DNA from: Flavobacterium sp.
Lineage (GTDB): Bacteria > Bacteroidota > Bacteroidia > Flavobacteriales > Flavobacteriaceae
Direction of reading: 5' to 3'
NCBI RefSeq assembly: GCF_025352015.1
Contig: NZ_JANXUG010000066.1
Span: 26,314 to 90,313, forward strand
Length of the DNA: 64,000 nucleotides
Under the pieces are notes generated by a model that was not told the DNA's origin, ran no database searches, and saw nothing but the letters and a program-made list of their open reading frames with translations. Each line of letters begins with the position of its first letter. Position 1 is the first letter of the stretch. The translations under genes were made by a program, and so were the position numbers. Shown here in pieces: positions 39,149-47,907 of the stretch.

Positions 39149-40060
39149 ATGGATAACATTCTGTTGATTTTTCTATGTTTGCTGATGGGTTTAGGTATGC
39201 AACGTGTTGCCGCTTTTCCAAAAAATGGACATTTAGCACTGAACCAAATTGTTATTTTTGTTGCGTTGCCCGCCTTGGCATTATTTTATATTCCTAAAAT
39301 ATCCATTTCAACTACTTTATTGTATCCGTTGGCGGTAGCTTGGATTGGTTTTGGTTTGTCGTTCCTTTTTTTTTATTTGATAGGAAAAAAGTTGGGTTGG
39401 CCCAATAAATTAATTGGCTGTCTGATAATCACGGCAGGTTTGGGTAATACTTCTTTTGTTGGTTTTCCAATAATTCAAGCGCTTTATGGTGACGAAGGTT
39501 TAAAAACTGCTATCATAGTAGACCAGCCTGGAACTTTTGTGGTTATGGCAACGCTGGGATTGATTACGGCAGCAATTTTTGCAAAAGGCGATGCCAATTC
39601 CAGACAGATTGTTAGCAAAATTTTATTCTTTCCACCTTTTATAGCTTTTGTAATTGCATGCGCGATGAATGTTTTAAAACTTGATTTTAGTGAACATTTT
39701 CAAACGGTTTTTCAAAAGCTAGGAGCTATCGTTACTCCAGTGGCATTGGTATCGGTTGGTTTACAGTTAAAAATTGATTTAAGAAGCCAGCATTGGAAAT
39801 TCTTACGATTAGGGTTGCTTTTCAAGCTAATTATTACACCAGCAATTTTCTATTTAATATATAAGATTATTTTGCATGGCAAATCTTTAGCAGTAGATGT
39901 TTCTATCCTAGAATCGGCAATGGCACCCATGATTACCGGAGCTATTTTAGCTTCAAATTACGGATTAAAACCCAAGTTGAGTAGTATGATGGTAGGAATA
40001 GGAATTCCTTTATCATTTTTAACGCTCGCTTTTTGGTATTTTATTTTACACACATTTTAA
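39149..40060 (+). CDS. AEC family transporter
   Basis: A 303-aa inner-membrane permease with about ten hydrophobic helices, of the auxin efflux carrier/malonate permease type. The conserved N-terminal NQIVIFVALPALALFYIPK and mid-region GNTSFVGFPIIQALYGDEG are visible. I chose ATG at 39149 (MDNILLIFLCLL); the frame is open to a TTG at 39125 that would add eight charged residues. The substrate is unknown, likely an organic acid. Its TAA is directly followed by the ATG of the MFS gene, so the two are coupled. Confidence 0.9.
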   Translation: MDNILLIFLCLLMGLGMQRVAAFPKNGHLALNQIVIFVALPALALFYIPKISISTTLLYPLAVAWIGFGLSFLFFYLIGKKLGWPNKLIGCLIITAGLGNTSFVGFPIIQALYGDEGLKTAIIVDQPGTFVVMATLGLITAAIFAKGDANSRQIVSKILFFPPFIAFVIACAMNVLKLDFSEHFQTVFQKLGAIVTPVALVSVGLQLKIDLRSQHWKFLRLGLLFKLIITPAIFYLIYKIILHGKSLAVDVSILESAMAPMITGAILASNYGLKPKLSSMMVGIGIPLSFLTLAFWYFILHTF

Positions 40061-41269
40061 ATGGAAACAAATTCTGATACTAGGTCTCAAAACAGAGAAA
40101 TACTCAACAAAACGATTTTTTCAATATTGTTTGCCATCAGTTTTGCTCATTTGCTTAATGATTTGATTCAAGCTATAATTCCGTCAGTTTATCCCATTTT
40201 AAAAGAAAATTACCACCTCTCTTTTTCACAAATCGGTTTAATTACTTTTGCTTTTCAATTTTCGGCATCAATTTTACAACCTTTTGTAGGCTATTATACC
40301 GATAAATATCCCAAACCATTTTCGCAAGTCTATGGAATGTTGTTTTCACTTTCAGGAATTGTATGCTTATCTTTTGCCAGCAGTTTTTATTGGATATTAT
40401 TTTCGGTTGTGTTGATAGGAATTGGGTCTTCTATTTTTCATCCAGAATCTGCACGAATTTCTAATTTAGCATCCGGCGGAAAGCGAGGCTTGGCGCAGTC
40501 TATTTTTCAGGTAGGAGGAAATTTAGGAACAGCATTGGCACCACTTTTAGTTGCTTTTATTGTAGTTCCCAATTCTCAAAAATACATCTTATTTTTTGTC
40601 ATAGCTGCTTTTATTGCTTTGGGAATTATTACTAAAATTGCCTTTTGGTATAGAGATCATTTGATTTTGCTAAATAATAAAAAAGGTGAGTTTCTAAACT
40701 TTCACAATCTTTCAAAAAGCAAAGTTAAATTTGCCGTTGCAGTATTGTTGATACTAATTTTTTCAAAGTTTTTTTACTCGGCAAGTTTATCAACGTATTA
40801 CACGTTTTATGTTATCGATAAATTCCATCTTTCTATACGACAAGCGCAATTTCACATGTTTATTTATCTTATTGCTTACGCATTGGGAACTATTCTCGGA
40901 GGTCCGTTGGGAGACAAATTTGGGCGCAAATATATCATTTGGTTCTCCGTGTTTGGAGCTGCCCCATTTGCACTTTTATTGCCCTACGCCACGCTTTTTT
41001 ATACTGATGTTTTGATGATTGTCATCGGAATAATTATTTCATCGGCCTTTCCAGCAATCATCGTTTACGCGCAAGAATTACTGCCCAAAAAACTCGGAAT
41101 GGTGTCTGGACTTTTCTATGGCTTTGCTTTTGGAATGGGAGCTTTGGGCTCTGCATTGCTAGGAATTTTGGCCGATCACAGCTCTATAGGTTTTGTTTAT
41201 AAAATTTGTTCTTTTCTTCCCTTGATGGGAATTATTTGTTATTTTCTTCCCGATTTGAAGAAGAAATAA
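40061..41269 (+). CDS. MFS transporter, Fsr (fosmidomycin resistance)-like
   Basis: A 402-aa inner-membrane major facilitator with twelve predicted helices. The stretch IGLITFAFQFSASILQPFVG, the loop GYYTDKYPKP, and the block GIGSSIFHPESARISN with GGKRGLAQSIFQVGGNLG are hallmarks of the E. coli Fsr group. True substrate unknown. Its ATG abuts the stop codon of the AEC gene, giving a two-transporter unit. A structured repeat (41270-41350) starts directly at its stop codon. Confidence 0.92.
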   Translation: METNSDTRSQNREILNKTIFSILFAISFAHLLNDLIQAIIPSVYPILKENYHLSFSQIGLITFAFQFSASILQPFVGYYTDKYPKPFSQVYGMLFSLSGIVCLSFASSFYWILFSVVLIGIGSSIFHPESARISNLASGGKRGLAQSIFQVGGNLGTALAPLLVAFIVVPNSQKYILFFVIAAFIALGIITKIAFWYRDHLILLNNKKGEFLNFHNLSKSKVKFAVAVLLILIFSKFFYSASLSTYYTFYVIDKFHLSIRQAQFHMFIYLIAYALGTILGGPLGDKFGRKYIIWFSVFGAAPFALLLPYATLFYTDVLMIVIGIIISSAFPAIIVYAQELLPKKLGMVSGLFYGFAFGMGALGSALLGILADHSSIGFVYKICSFLPLMGIICYFLPDLKKK

Positions 41270-41350
41270 GAGCGAAAGGTTCGGGCTGTTTCAGTAGTCC
41301 CTTTTCCCGCTTTCCACGCTGCACGGCAGCTAGTTACAATCGGGGCTAAA
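41270..41350 (-). repeat. Structured intergenic repeat, copy 1
   Basis: Read on the minus strand, this begins TTTAGCCCCGATTG, contains a GCTGC/GCAGC hairpin, and ends GCAGCG..AAAGCGGGAA.AGGGA.TA then AGCCCGAAC..TT.GCT. The same order of blocks is found on the plus strand at 52453-52586. It abuts the stop codon of the MFS gene. Confidence 0.75.
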
Positions 41351-41404
41351 CAGGATTTGTCTTTTATACTTGTAATCATTACATTTACTTCTCAATTTTA
41401 AACA

Positions 41405-42808
41405 ATGCCATTCACTTCCGAAATACTCCAAAAACTGACCAATATAGTTGGAGAAAACTATATTTTTTCTGACCAAGAAACCCGAAACCATTATGGTCAT
41501 GATGAAACCGAAGATTATGTTTTTCCGCCAAATGTTGTTTTAAAGCCAGCCAATGCCAAACAGATTTCAGAAATTTTAAAAGTAGCCAACGACTATAAAA
41601 TTCCAACCACACCAATAGGAGCAAGAACCGGTTTAAGCGGTGGCGCTTTATCTATTTATCAGGGAATTGGTTTGTCTATGGAACGCTTAAATAAAATTCT
41701 AGATATCGATGAACAAAATTTACAAATAACCGTCGAACCTGCAGTTATTACACAAGTTTTGCGCGAAGCCGTTGACGAAAAAGGATTGTTTTATCCTGTT
41801 GATCCAAGTAGCATGGGAAGTTGTTGGATTGGTGGAAACATTGCAGAAAATGCAGGTGGAGCAAGAGCTGTAAAATATGGCGTGACAAAAGATTATGTAC
41901 TCAATTTAGAAGTTGTTTTACCTAATGGTGAAATTATCTGGACAGGAGCCAATACTTTAAAAAATGCTACAGGCTATAACTTGACCCAATTGATGGTGGG
42001 CAGCGAAGGAACCTTGGGGATAATTACCAAAGCTGTATTAAAACTTTTACCAAAGAATTCGCATAACGTGTTAATGTTGGTTCCTTTTTTTAATGCTGCG
42101 CAAGCTTGCGAAGCAGTCTCTGCAATTTTTAGATCTGGAATAATTCCAAGTGCCATGGAGTTTATGGAGCGGGATGCTATTGACTGGACTCTAAAACATA
42201 ATAACACCATTAATGTTACCGTAACCGAACAAGTTCAGGCGCATTTATTGATTGAAGTAGATGGGAATTACCCCGATATTTTGGTGCAGGAAGCCGAAAA
42301 AATTATGAAGGTTTTAGAGCAGTTTGATATTGATGAAGTCTTGTTTGCCGATACAGATGATGCTAAAAACGCACTCTGGAAAATGCGACGTTCAGTAGCC
42401 GAAGCGGTCAAATCTAATTCTATTTATAAAGAGGAAGACACCGTTGTGCCAAGATATATGCTGCCCGAATTGTTGAATGGGATAAAAAAAATAGGAACAA
42501 AATATGGTTTTAAATCGGTGTGTTATGGTCATGCAGGCGATGGCAATCTACATGTAAACATCATCAAAGGCACTATGACAGATGACAATTGGAAAACTCA
42601 AGTGCCTTTAGGAATTCGTGAAATTTTTGAATTGACAGTTTCATTAAAAGGAACCTTATCTGGCGAACACGGCATTGGGTTTGTACAAAAAAATTATATG
42701 GATATTGCGTTCTCTAGAACACATTTAGAATTGATGGAAAGTATAAAACGTGTTTTTGATCCCAACAATATCTTGAACCCCGGGAAGATTTTCCCCGATG
42801 ATTTATAA
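41405..42808 (+). CDS. FAD-linked oxidase (D-lactate dehydrogenase/GlcD-like)
   Basis: A 467-aa flavoenzyme. The N-terminal PCMH-type FAD-binding domain (about 35-215) has PIGARTGLSGGAL, SMGSCWIGGNIAENAGGARAV and the GSEGTLGIITKA motif; the C-terminal cap domain holds GHAGDGNLHVN and GEHGIGFVQKNYM. This pattern covers D-lactate dehydrogenase (cytochrome type), glycolate oxidase GlcD and D-2-hydroxyglutarate dehydrogenase, so the 2-hydroxy acid used cannot be stated. GlcE and GlcF are not next to it, which favours a self-standing D-lactate dehydrogenase. A strong terminator follows. Confidence 0.93.
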   Translation: MPFTSEILQKLTNIVGENYIFSDQETRNHYGHDETEDYVFPPNVVLKPANAKQISEILKVANDYKIPTTPIGARTGLSGGALSIYQGIGLSMERLNKILDIDEQNLQITVEPAVITQVLREAVDEKGLFYPVDPSSMGSCWIGGNIAENAGGARAVKYGVTKDYVLNLEVVLPNGEIIWTGANTLKNATGYNLTQLMVGSEGTLGIITKAVLKLLPKNSHNVLMLVPFFNAAQACEAVSAIFRSGIIPSAMEFMERDAIDWTLKHNNTINVTVTEQVQAHLLIEVDGNYPDILVQEAEKIMKVLEQFDIDEVLFADTDDAKNALWKMRRSVAEAVKSNSIYKEEDTVVPRYMLPELLNGIKKIGTKYGFKSVCYGHAGDGNLHVNIIKGTMTDDNWKTQVPLGIREIFELTVSLKGTLSGEHGIGFVQKNYMDIAFSRTHLELMESIKRVFDPNNILNPGKIFPDDL

Positions 42809-42812
42809 AGTA

Positions 42813-42848
42813 AAAGTCCCTTCATTTTTACAACGAAGGGGCTTTTTT
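42813..42848 (+). terminator. Terminator after the FAD-linked oxidase gene
   Basis: AAAGTCCCTTC pairs with GAAGGGGCTTT around an 11-base loop, then a T run. The T run overlaps the end of the 36-aa gene on the other strand. Confidence 0.85.
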
Positions 42849-42957
42849 AATCTCTTTTTGGCGTATTTTTTTTGTCTCGCTTTTCAGCTTTCTTTTCTTT
42901 TGCGGTTTTAAGGGGTTCTTTTTTTACCGCTTTTTGTGTGTCTTTTCCTTTTGCCAT
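42847..42957 (-). CDS. 36-aa lysine-rich small protein
   Basis: A short frame from ATG at 42957 to TAA at 42847 encodes a 36-residue, very basic protein (starts MAKGKDTQKAVKKEP, ends NTPKRD) with 14 lysines and 2 arginines. Lys is mixed with Ala, Glu and Thr in a pattern compatible with a helix or a disordered nucleic-acid-binding tail. It has no Cys, Trp or membrane segment. It lies in an otherwise unexplained gap. I do not recognise a named family. It could be an abundant basic peptide acting on RNA or DNA, but that is inference; chance A-rich frames of this length can also occur. Confidence 0.55.
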   Translation of the reverse strand: MAKGKDTQKAVKKEPLKTAKEKKAEKRDKKNTPKRD

Positions 42958-43012
42958 GACTTTGGAATTTAAATTTGGTTACAATTATTATAGTAAATAT
43001 AAATACTATTTT

Positions 43013-43597
43013 TTATAAATTCAATACTTTTTTTATGCTTTTACCAAAAAGTGTTTCAAAAATTTGGTTTTGAGTTTCATCATCAAAATTAAAGAATTTC
43101 CAGTTTCTACCTGTGGTTTCATCCATTATGGCAAGGTAGATTGTTGTTTTTCTGACGTTAAAGCTGTTGCGGTTAGGTTCAAAAGTAACGTCTTTTGTTT
43201 TGTTGACTTCTTTTAGCCAAGTGGTTTTGGCGACGGCTTCTTCAGGAGTTAATTTTTTCTCAAAAAAATAGCGCAGCGGATTACGAAATGTAATTACACA
43301 ATACAATTTGCCTTCAATGTTTTTAATTTCTCCATATTGAAAAGCTAAAGTTTCCAGCTGTTCCCGCAAACGGTATTCGTCGTTTTCATACTGTTTCTCG
43401 ACGCTTTCTAACATCTTTACAGCGCCAGCGTTACTAACCATTTGTGGGTAACAATAGGATACAATTGAATTAAAATCTATGAGGTAATTCGCATCATACA
43501 TTTTTTTTGTGCTTGTTTTTAAACTTTCTATAGATTGTGGATATGTAGCACTGCTGAAGAAAAGTAAGAGAATCAAATATTGCTTTTTCATTTTCAT
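43013..43597 (-). CDS. Exported hypothetical protein
   Basis: A 194-aa protein with a signal peptide (1 to about 21, ends ATYPQS) and a mixed alpha/beta body. It shows no lipobox, sorting domain or known motif. Features seen: a helical first third (SLKTSTKKMYDANYLIDFNS), a beta pair around GKLYCVITF and a WKFFNFDDE segment near the end. I do not recognise the family, though the layout (helix then antiparallel sheet) recalls NTF2-like folds. It is separated from the OmpA gene by a terminator and so is its own transcript. Confidence 0.75.
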   Translation of the reverse strand: MKMKKQYLILLLFFSSATYPQSIESLKTSTKKMYDANYLIDFNSIVSYCYPQMVSNAGAVKMLESVEKQYENDEYRLREQLETLAFQYGEIKNIEGKLYCVITFRNPLRYFFEKKLTPEEAVAKTTWLKEVNKTKDVTFEPNRNSFNVRKTTIYLAIMDETTGRNWKFFNFDDETQNQIFETLFGKSIKKVLNL

Positions 43598-43620
43598 TTA
43601 ACTTGGATTTTCAAATATAT

Positions 43621-43653
43621 AAAAAATCCCCAACAGCTTTCGCCATTGAGGAT
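43621..43653 (-). terminator. Terminator after the OmpA-family gene
   Basis: On the minus strand ATCCTCAA pairs with TTGGGGAT, an inner TGGC-GAAA-GCTG forms a GNRA-capped tip, and a T run follows. Confidence 0.8.
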
Positions 43654-43677
43654 AATTAAAAGTAAGTAAGCTAAATG

Positions 43678-45675
43678 TTATTTTTTATCCAAAATATCAA
43701 TAACCACGGTTCGGTTATAGAAACGTTCTTCGGGATATTTGTTTTCAAAGGGCGCCAGATTCTCGTCTTCCCCATCGCCATGAATATCAAAGGTTACATT
43801 GGTAGTCCCCGCAGCAGCCAGGCTTTTTACTAAAATACCTTTTACATCATTGGCTCTCGCTAAAGATAAATTTTTATTATATTCGGTTTCACCAATGATG
43901 TCAGTATGACCAGTTATGATAACGATGTTGCCATTTTTAATCTTTGGTGTTACGATATCTGTTAAATATTTTTGATAAATAGCAATCGATTTTGATTCGT
44001 TGAATTCATACAGTACACTAAACCGAATACTTTCCTGTACTACAGGAGCTACATAAGGAACTACATGAACGGTAGTTTGCGTGGTTACGGTTTTACCATC
44101 GGCGGTTGTTCCTGCTAGCGCTACCTGATAATCTCCTTCGGGCTGATTTCCCAAGATGGTTTTGACCGGAATACTAACTTTTTGTTGCGTATAAGGACCA
44201 TAGTTTTTGCTTTTACCTCTGGAATCTTTTAAAGCAACAGACCAGCTGTTAAGTTTCTCTTTTGAGGATGAAGTATCAAAAACCACAGCATCACTGTTGG
44301 CTGCTTGTTCCATCGAAATAATTTCAATAGGTTTCAATGGTGCATCAGGACCACTTTGAAATTCCATAAGCAAAGCTGGTGACGAACTTTCAATCGAAAC
44401 TCTTCTGTCTCCTTCTCTCAATAAAGCTAGTTCCAATGTTCCGCCCGGTTGTTCTGAAGCAATTACTGGTTTTATTCGTCCTTCTATGGCGATTCTGTTT
44501 CCATTAATGCTGAAAACGTTGATCAAATAATTTTTAATAGATTGAGCCATAACACGACCGTCATCAATACCTCTATCAGAAGAACCCACTAAAGTAATGG
44601 TGCTTGATGGATTTTTACCCATTCGGTCACCCAGAATATTCAGGATGTTATAGTACACAATCATCTGACGTTCTGAACGACCCGACATGTTTTTGGGAGT
44701 GTCAAATGCAATTTGGTCTTCTTTAAAATCAGCTACCTGATTTTTGTTAAGCAAAATATAGCGATTAGATATTTCAGAAGAACCAGCATCAAAAAATACA
44801 TAATTACGAATAGGGAATACTTCTCTTACTTTTCGACCAGTAGTTTGCTGCGCCGGAGCAGTAACGGTAAGTTGGGCTTCACCTTGACCGGCAGATTCCA
44901 ATGGATGACCTTGACCAAATTTCAAGATTACACCCGCTCTCAAAGTGGATACATTCCAGGTTTCGGTAGCACGCGGATTTTGACCAAAATAAGGTTGGTA
45001 TGCCACGAAAGGAGATACCACCCATTGGGTTTTAGCAGTTTCAGAATTTATAGGAACATCATAACCCATACCAATTTGCATCGAAAGCACTGTGTTTTTT
45101 ACATCGCTCAAATCACCTTTAACGGGAGGGCTTGTAGCTTGCATAGGGAAATTAGGATTTTTTCCTAGTTGGTATTCAAATTTTTTAGACTGATTGAACG
45201 CTATTCTTGGTCCACCATATACATAAAAGTTACCATTAAAAGGAGCAAAACGTAAACTGGGTTCAATGGTAATATAACTCAATTTGGTATTCAAATCTGC
45301 GGGACAATTGCAAGGAGTAATCACTTGATTAAATTTACCGTTTCTATTGTCGTAACCAGCTTGCAGCATAAAACCAAAACGCGAATTGGGTATATGATAT
45401 TCTATTGCAGGAGCCAAATATAGTCCAGTACCAAATCCATTATGAAAGGCAGTAGGCGGAGTGAAATCAGCATTTAATTGTTGCGTTGAGCCTCGGTAAA
45501 AATTAAAATTAGCACCAGCTGCCACACCAAACCACCATTTGGGTTTGCTATATTTCGTGTCTTGAGCGCTAACCGAAGTTAAACCTAAAAACAGAATCAA
45601 TGCGATAAGAATTAATGTAAGCTTATTAGCGCTTTTACGTTGAGGCGAAAAAGTCACTATATTAATGTTTTTCAT
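43678..45675 (-). CDS. OmpA-family outer-membrane protein
   Basis: A 665-aa protein with a long N-terminal region before a signal-type hydrophobic stretch (about residues 18-38, ends SVSAQ). A beta-barrel-like domain follows (WWFGVAAGANFNFYRGSTQQ to RAGVILKFGQG), then a central region of about 300 residues with sugar-alphabet-like repeats of unknown role, and a C-terminal OmpA peptidoglycan-binding domain (ITGHTDIIGETEYNKNLS, ARANDVKGILV). It should tie the outer membrane to the cell wall. It lies 68 bp downstream of the ice-binding-like gene and is probably co-transcribed with it. Beta-barrel assignment is by pattern. Confidence 0.88.
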   Translation of the reverse strand: MKNINIVTFSPQRKSANKLTLILIALILFLGLTSVSAQDTKYSKPKWWFGVAAGANFNFYRGSTQQLNADFTPPTAFHNGFGTGLYLAPAIEYHIPNSRFGFMLQAGYDNRNGKFNQVITPCNCPADLNTKLSYITIEPSLRFAPFNGNFYVYGGPRIAFNQSKKFEYQLGKNPNFPMQATSPPVKGDLSDVKNTVLSMQIGMGYDVPINSETAKTQWVVSPFVAYQPYFGQNPRATETWNVSTLRAGVILKFGQGHPLESAGQGEAQLTVTAPAQQTTGRKVREVFPIRNYVFFDAGSSEISNRYILLNKNQVADFKEDQIAFDTPKNMSGRSERQMIVYYNILNILGDRMGKNPSSTITLVGSSDRGIDDGRVMAQSIKNYLINVFSINGNRIAIEGRIKPVIASEQPGGTLELALLREGDRRVSIESSSPALLMEFQSGPDAPLKPIEIISMEQAANSDAVVFDTSSSKEKLNSWSVALKDSRGKSKNYGPYTQQKVSIPVKTILGNQPEGDYQVALAGTTADGKTVTTQTTVHVVPYVAPVVQESIRFSVLYEFNESKSIAIYQKYLTDIVTPKIKNGNIVIITGHTDIIGETEYNKNLSLARANDVKGILVKSLAAAGTTNVTFDIHGDGEDENLAPFENKYPEERFYNRTVVIDILDKK

Positions 45676-45694
45676 AAGTGTATGTTTATTAATC

Positions 45695-45708
45695 CCTTCC
45701 GAAGAAGG
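45695..45708 (-). promoter_or_regulatory. UUCG-capped hairpin between the ice-binding-like and OmpA genes
   Basis: On the minus strand CCTTC-TTCG-GAAGG forms a 5-bp stem with the very stable UUCG tetraloop. No T run follows, so it is likelier to be an mRNA-processing or stabilising hairpin than a terminator. Confidence 0.5.
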
Positions 45709-45743
45709 AATTCTATTAATGTAGAATAAATAAAAGTTTTTGA

Positions 45744-47501
45744 TTAAGGTACGTTTATAGTTGTATTGACCATAGTAACTGATGCTACAAGCGAAATGGC
45801 TCTTCCGTTCAATACAGTTTGTGTTACGTTTCCTGCTGTTGAGAAGGTAACTCCCGAACTAGCAATAATAGTTCCTGTCATGACACCTCCACCAGCAGCG
45901 TTAATGGTTGCGGCACTTCCTACATACCAAAAGACATTTTTAGGCAACGCTCCATTAATAAGAATTACACTTTTGGCTCCTGTTGGTCCGGCTATTCCAA
46001 CGGTTAAACCCCCAGCTGATTGGAAAACCCAAACGGCATTAGGATTACCTTGGGCATCCAGCGTTAAGTTTCCGTTAGTGATATTAAATGTGCCACTAGC
46101 TGATTTATAGATACCTGGTGCTAAAGTCAATCCCCCTAATTCGCCTGCTCCTGGATCTGTTCCGCCCGGCAGCGATGCTGGAGAAATACTTAAATAAGCT
46201 GCATTGGCATCTGCTAAACCTTGTGTGGCAATCGCAAATGAAGTTGCGGTTCCTGGTGCTGGTGGTGCTGTATAAATAGCGCCTGTTACAAAACCTTTGT
46301 TCAAAGGTGTTTCTGTATAAATAGCAGTAGCATCGTGAAAACCAGTAACCAAAGTGGCAGCAGCGGTTGTTGAAATACTTCCGTTGTTAACAACCGTGTT
46401 CAATCCTTGGTTAGTAACCCCAGCGTTTCCGCCAAAGGTTCCAAACATGGCTGCTGATCCTAAATTGGGAGCAACAGAATTATTCAAAGTTGTAAAACTC
46501 CACACATAATCATTAGACAAAGCGATACCGGCAACATTTTTGGCTGTAGTGCTGATGGTAGCAGTGTATACAGTATTTTCTAAAAGCGGATTATTGGGTG
46601 TAAATGAAGCTAAAGTGCCTGCGTAAGTCACATTTCCTGATACTGTATTCGCTCCTTGTTTTAGTGTAAAACTTGCTGGTATAGTTAGCGGATTCATAGT
46701 CATGTCAAACGTTGCGGTAATTACTTTATTAAGTAGTACGCCATTTTCATTTGAAATTGGACTTGTCGAAATTACTTTTGGTGCTATAGACGTACCTGTT
46801 GTAAAATTCCAAACATAATTGTTATTGATAGGAGTTCCTGCTGTATTACTCGCTCCGGTTGTAATAGTAGCAGTATATATCATATTGGCTGTGAGATTAA
46901 CATTTGGTGTAAAATAGGCAGTGTTTCCAGCAAAAGTAACAACGCCAGCTATAGAAATCACTCCTTGTTTTAAGGTAAATGTTGAGGCATTTATAGTTAA
47001 CGGATTCATAGGCATGTTAAACGATGCACTGAGCACTTTATTCAATACAACATTGATTTCGTTATTTGTTGGATTTGTTGCAATAACTCTTGGCTGTAAT
47101 GTAGCACCTGTTGTGAATGACCAATTATAATTTTGTTGTAATGCATTTCCATTTAAATCTTTAACAGCAGTTGTTAGCGTTCCAACGTAAGTCATGTTAG
47201 GAGCCAAATTTACATTGGGTGTAAACGTGGCTGATGTACCAGAGTAACTGATGTTTCCCGTTATTGCAGACGTTCCGACAATAGTAAATGACGTTTGGTT
47301 AATGGTAGCAGGGTTAATTTCTTCATTGAACGTAACGGTGATGATTTGGTTCAAAGGAACATTTGTAGTGTTGTCTAAAGGATTGGTTGCTGTTACAACT
47401 GGGCATAAGCCAACAGTTTCCTGAAAATCATCTTTAGCACAACTTGAAATTAAAGTGACTACAACAATAGCTATAGTAACGAGTAGGTTTTTTTGTCTCA
47501 T
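45744..47501 (-). CDS. Lipoprotein with three Ig-like domains and a DUF3494 ice-binding-like domain
   Basis: A 585-aa protein. The signal ends in a lipobox (LISSC, mature Cys at about residue 20), so it is lipid-anchored. Three bacterial Ig-like (Big_5) domains follow, each starting with a PL/PTNNxxNVxLN motif and ending YNWSFTTG or similar (about 35-345). The last 240 residues are a DUF3494 domain (NLGSAAMFGTFGGNAGVTNQG to VTMVNTTINVP), the fold of ice-binding beta-solenoids. DUF3494 proteins bind ice, help cells survive freezing or anchor them to ice, but the family also includes members not tested for ice binding. No T-x-T array is obvious to the eye. The anchored design suggests an ice or surface adhesin. 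Confidence 0.88.
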   Translation of the reverse strand: MRQKNLLVTIAIVVVTLISSCAKDDFQETVGLCPVVTATNPLDNTTNVPLNQIITVTFNEEINPATINQTSFTIVGTSAITGNISYSGTSATFTPNVNLAPNMTYVGTLTTAVKDLNGNALQQNYNWSFTTGATLQPRVIATNPTNNEINVVLNKVLSASFNMPMNPLTINASTFTLKQGVISIAGVVTFAGNTAYFTPNVNLTANMIYTATITTGASNTAGTPINNNYVWNFTTGTSIAPKVISTSPISNENGVLLNKVITATFDMTMNPLTIPASFTLKQGANTVSGNVTYAGTLASFTPNNPLLENTVYTATISTTAKNVAGIALSNDYVWSFTTLNNSVAPNLGSAAMFGTFGGNAGVTNQGLNTVVNNGSISTTAAATLVTGFHDATAIYTETPLNKGFVTGAIYTAPPAPGTATSFAIATQGLADANAAYLSISPASLPGGTDPGAGELGGLTLAPGIYKSASGTFNITNGNLTLDAQGNPNAVWVFQSAGGLTVGIAGPTGAKSVILINGALPKNVFWYVGSAATINAAGGGVMTGTIIASSGVTFSTAGNVTQTVLNGRAISLVASVTMVNTTINVP

Positions 47502-47907
47502 TTTTATTTTTAAAAATTATTGACAAATGTGATTTTCTTTTAAGATAAAAAAGTTGTATGACTAAACAAATAAGTTGTATAATTCACATGTATTGTAAAA
47601 TGACTTCAAAAAGTTCCAATTCCGCAAGCTGTTCAAGGTTATTCTATATAACAGTTCTACATTTACATTTTTTGTCGTTTCGATATTCATCGATTTTTTT
47701 TATCTTGAATAAATTCCAGCTTTTTTTAGACAAGGCTTTATGAAATAATTGCTTTTATATTTAAAAATGTATTTTTAGAACACTTCTCCTCAATATCCAT
47801 AATTATGCTTACTTTTCTTTTCATAAAAATGCCCCAAATAATAGATCACTTTTTGGGGCATGTTTACAACTTTTTACTTTTAAGGATTAAATTATTTTAC
47901 TATAAAT
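47502..47907. other. 406-bp intergenic region between the ice-binding-like gene and secA
   Basis: Both flanking genes are read leftward. Nearest secA is its terminator (47824-47861). The rest is A/T-rich. A short plus-strand frame of 61 codons (47558-47743) is rich in Phe, Ile, Ser and Leu without coding character. The promoter of the ice-binding-like gene must lie in the left part, but I found no clean -7 box. Confidence 0.55.
47824..47861 (-). terminator. secA terminator
   Basis: On the minus strand ATGCCCCAAAA pairs with TTTGGGGCAT across about 13 bases and is followed by a T run. Confidence 0.8.

Noticed and set aside
47558..47743. A 61-codon plus-strand frame between the ice-binding-like gene and secA
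   Set aside because: No coding character: the residues are mostly Phe, Ile, Ser and Leu from A/T-rich DNA, and there is no ribosome-binding site.
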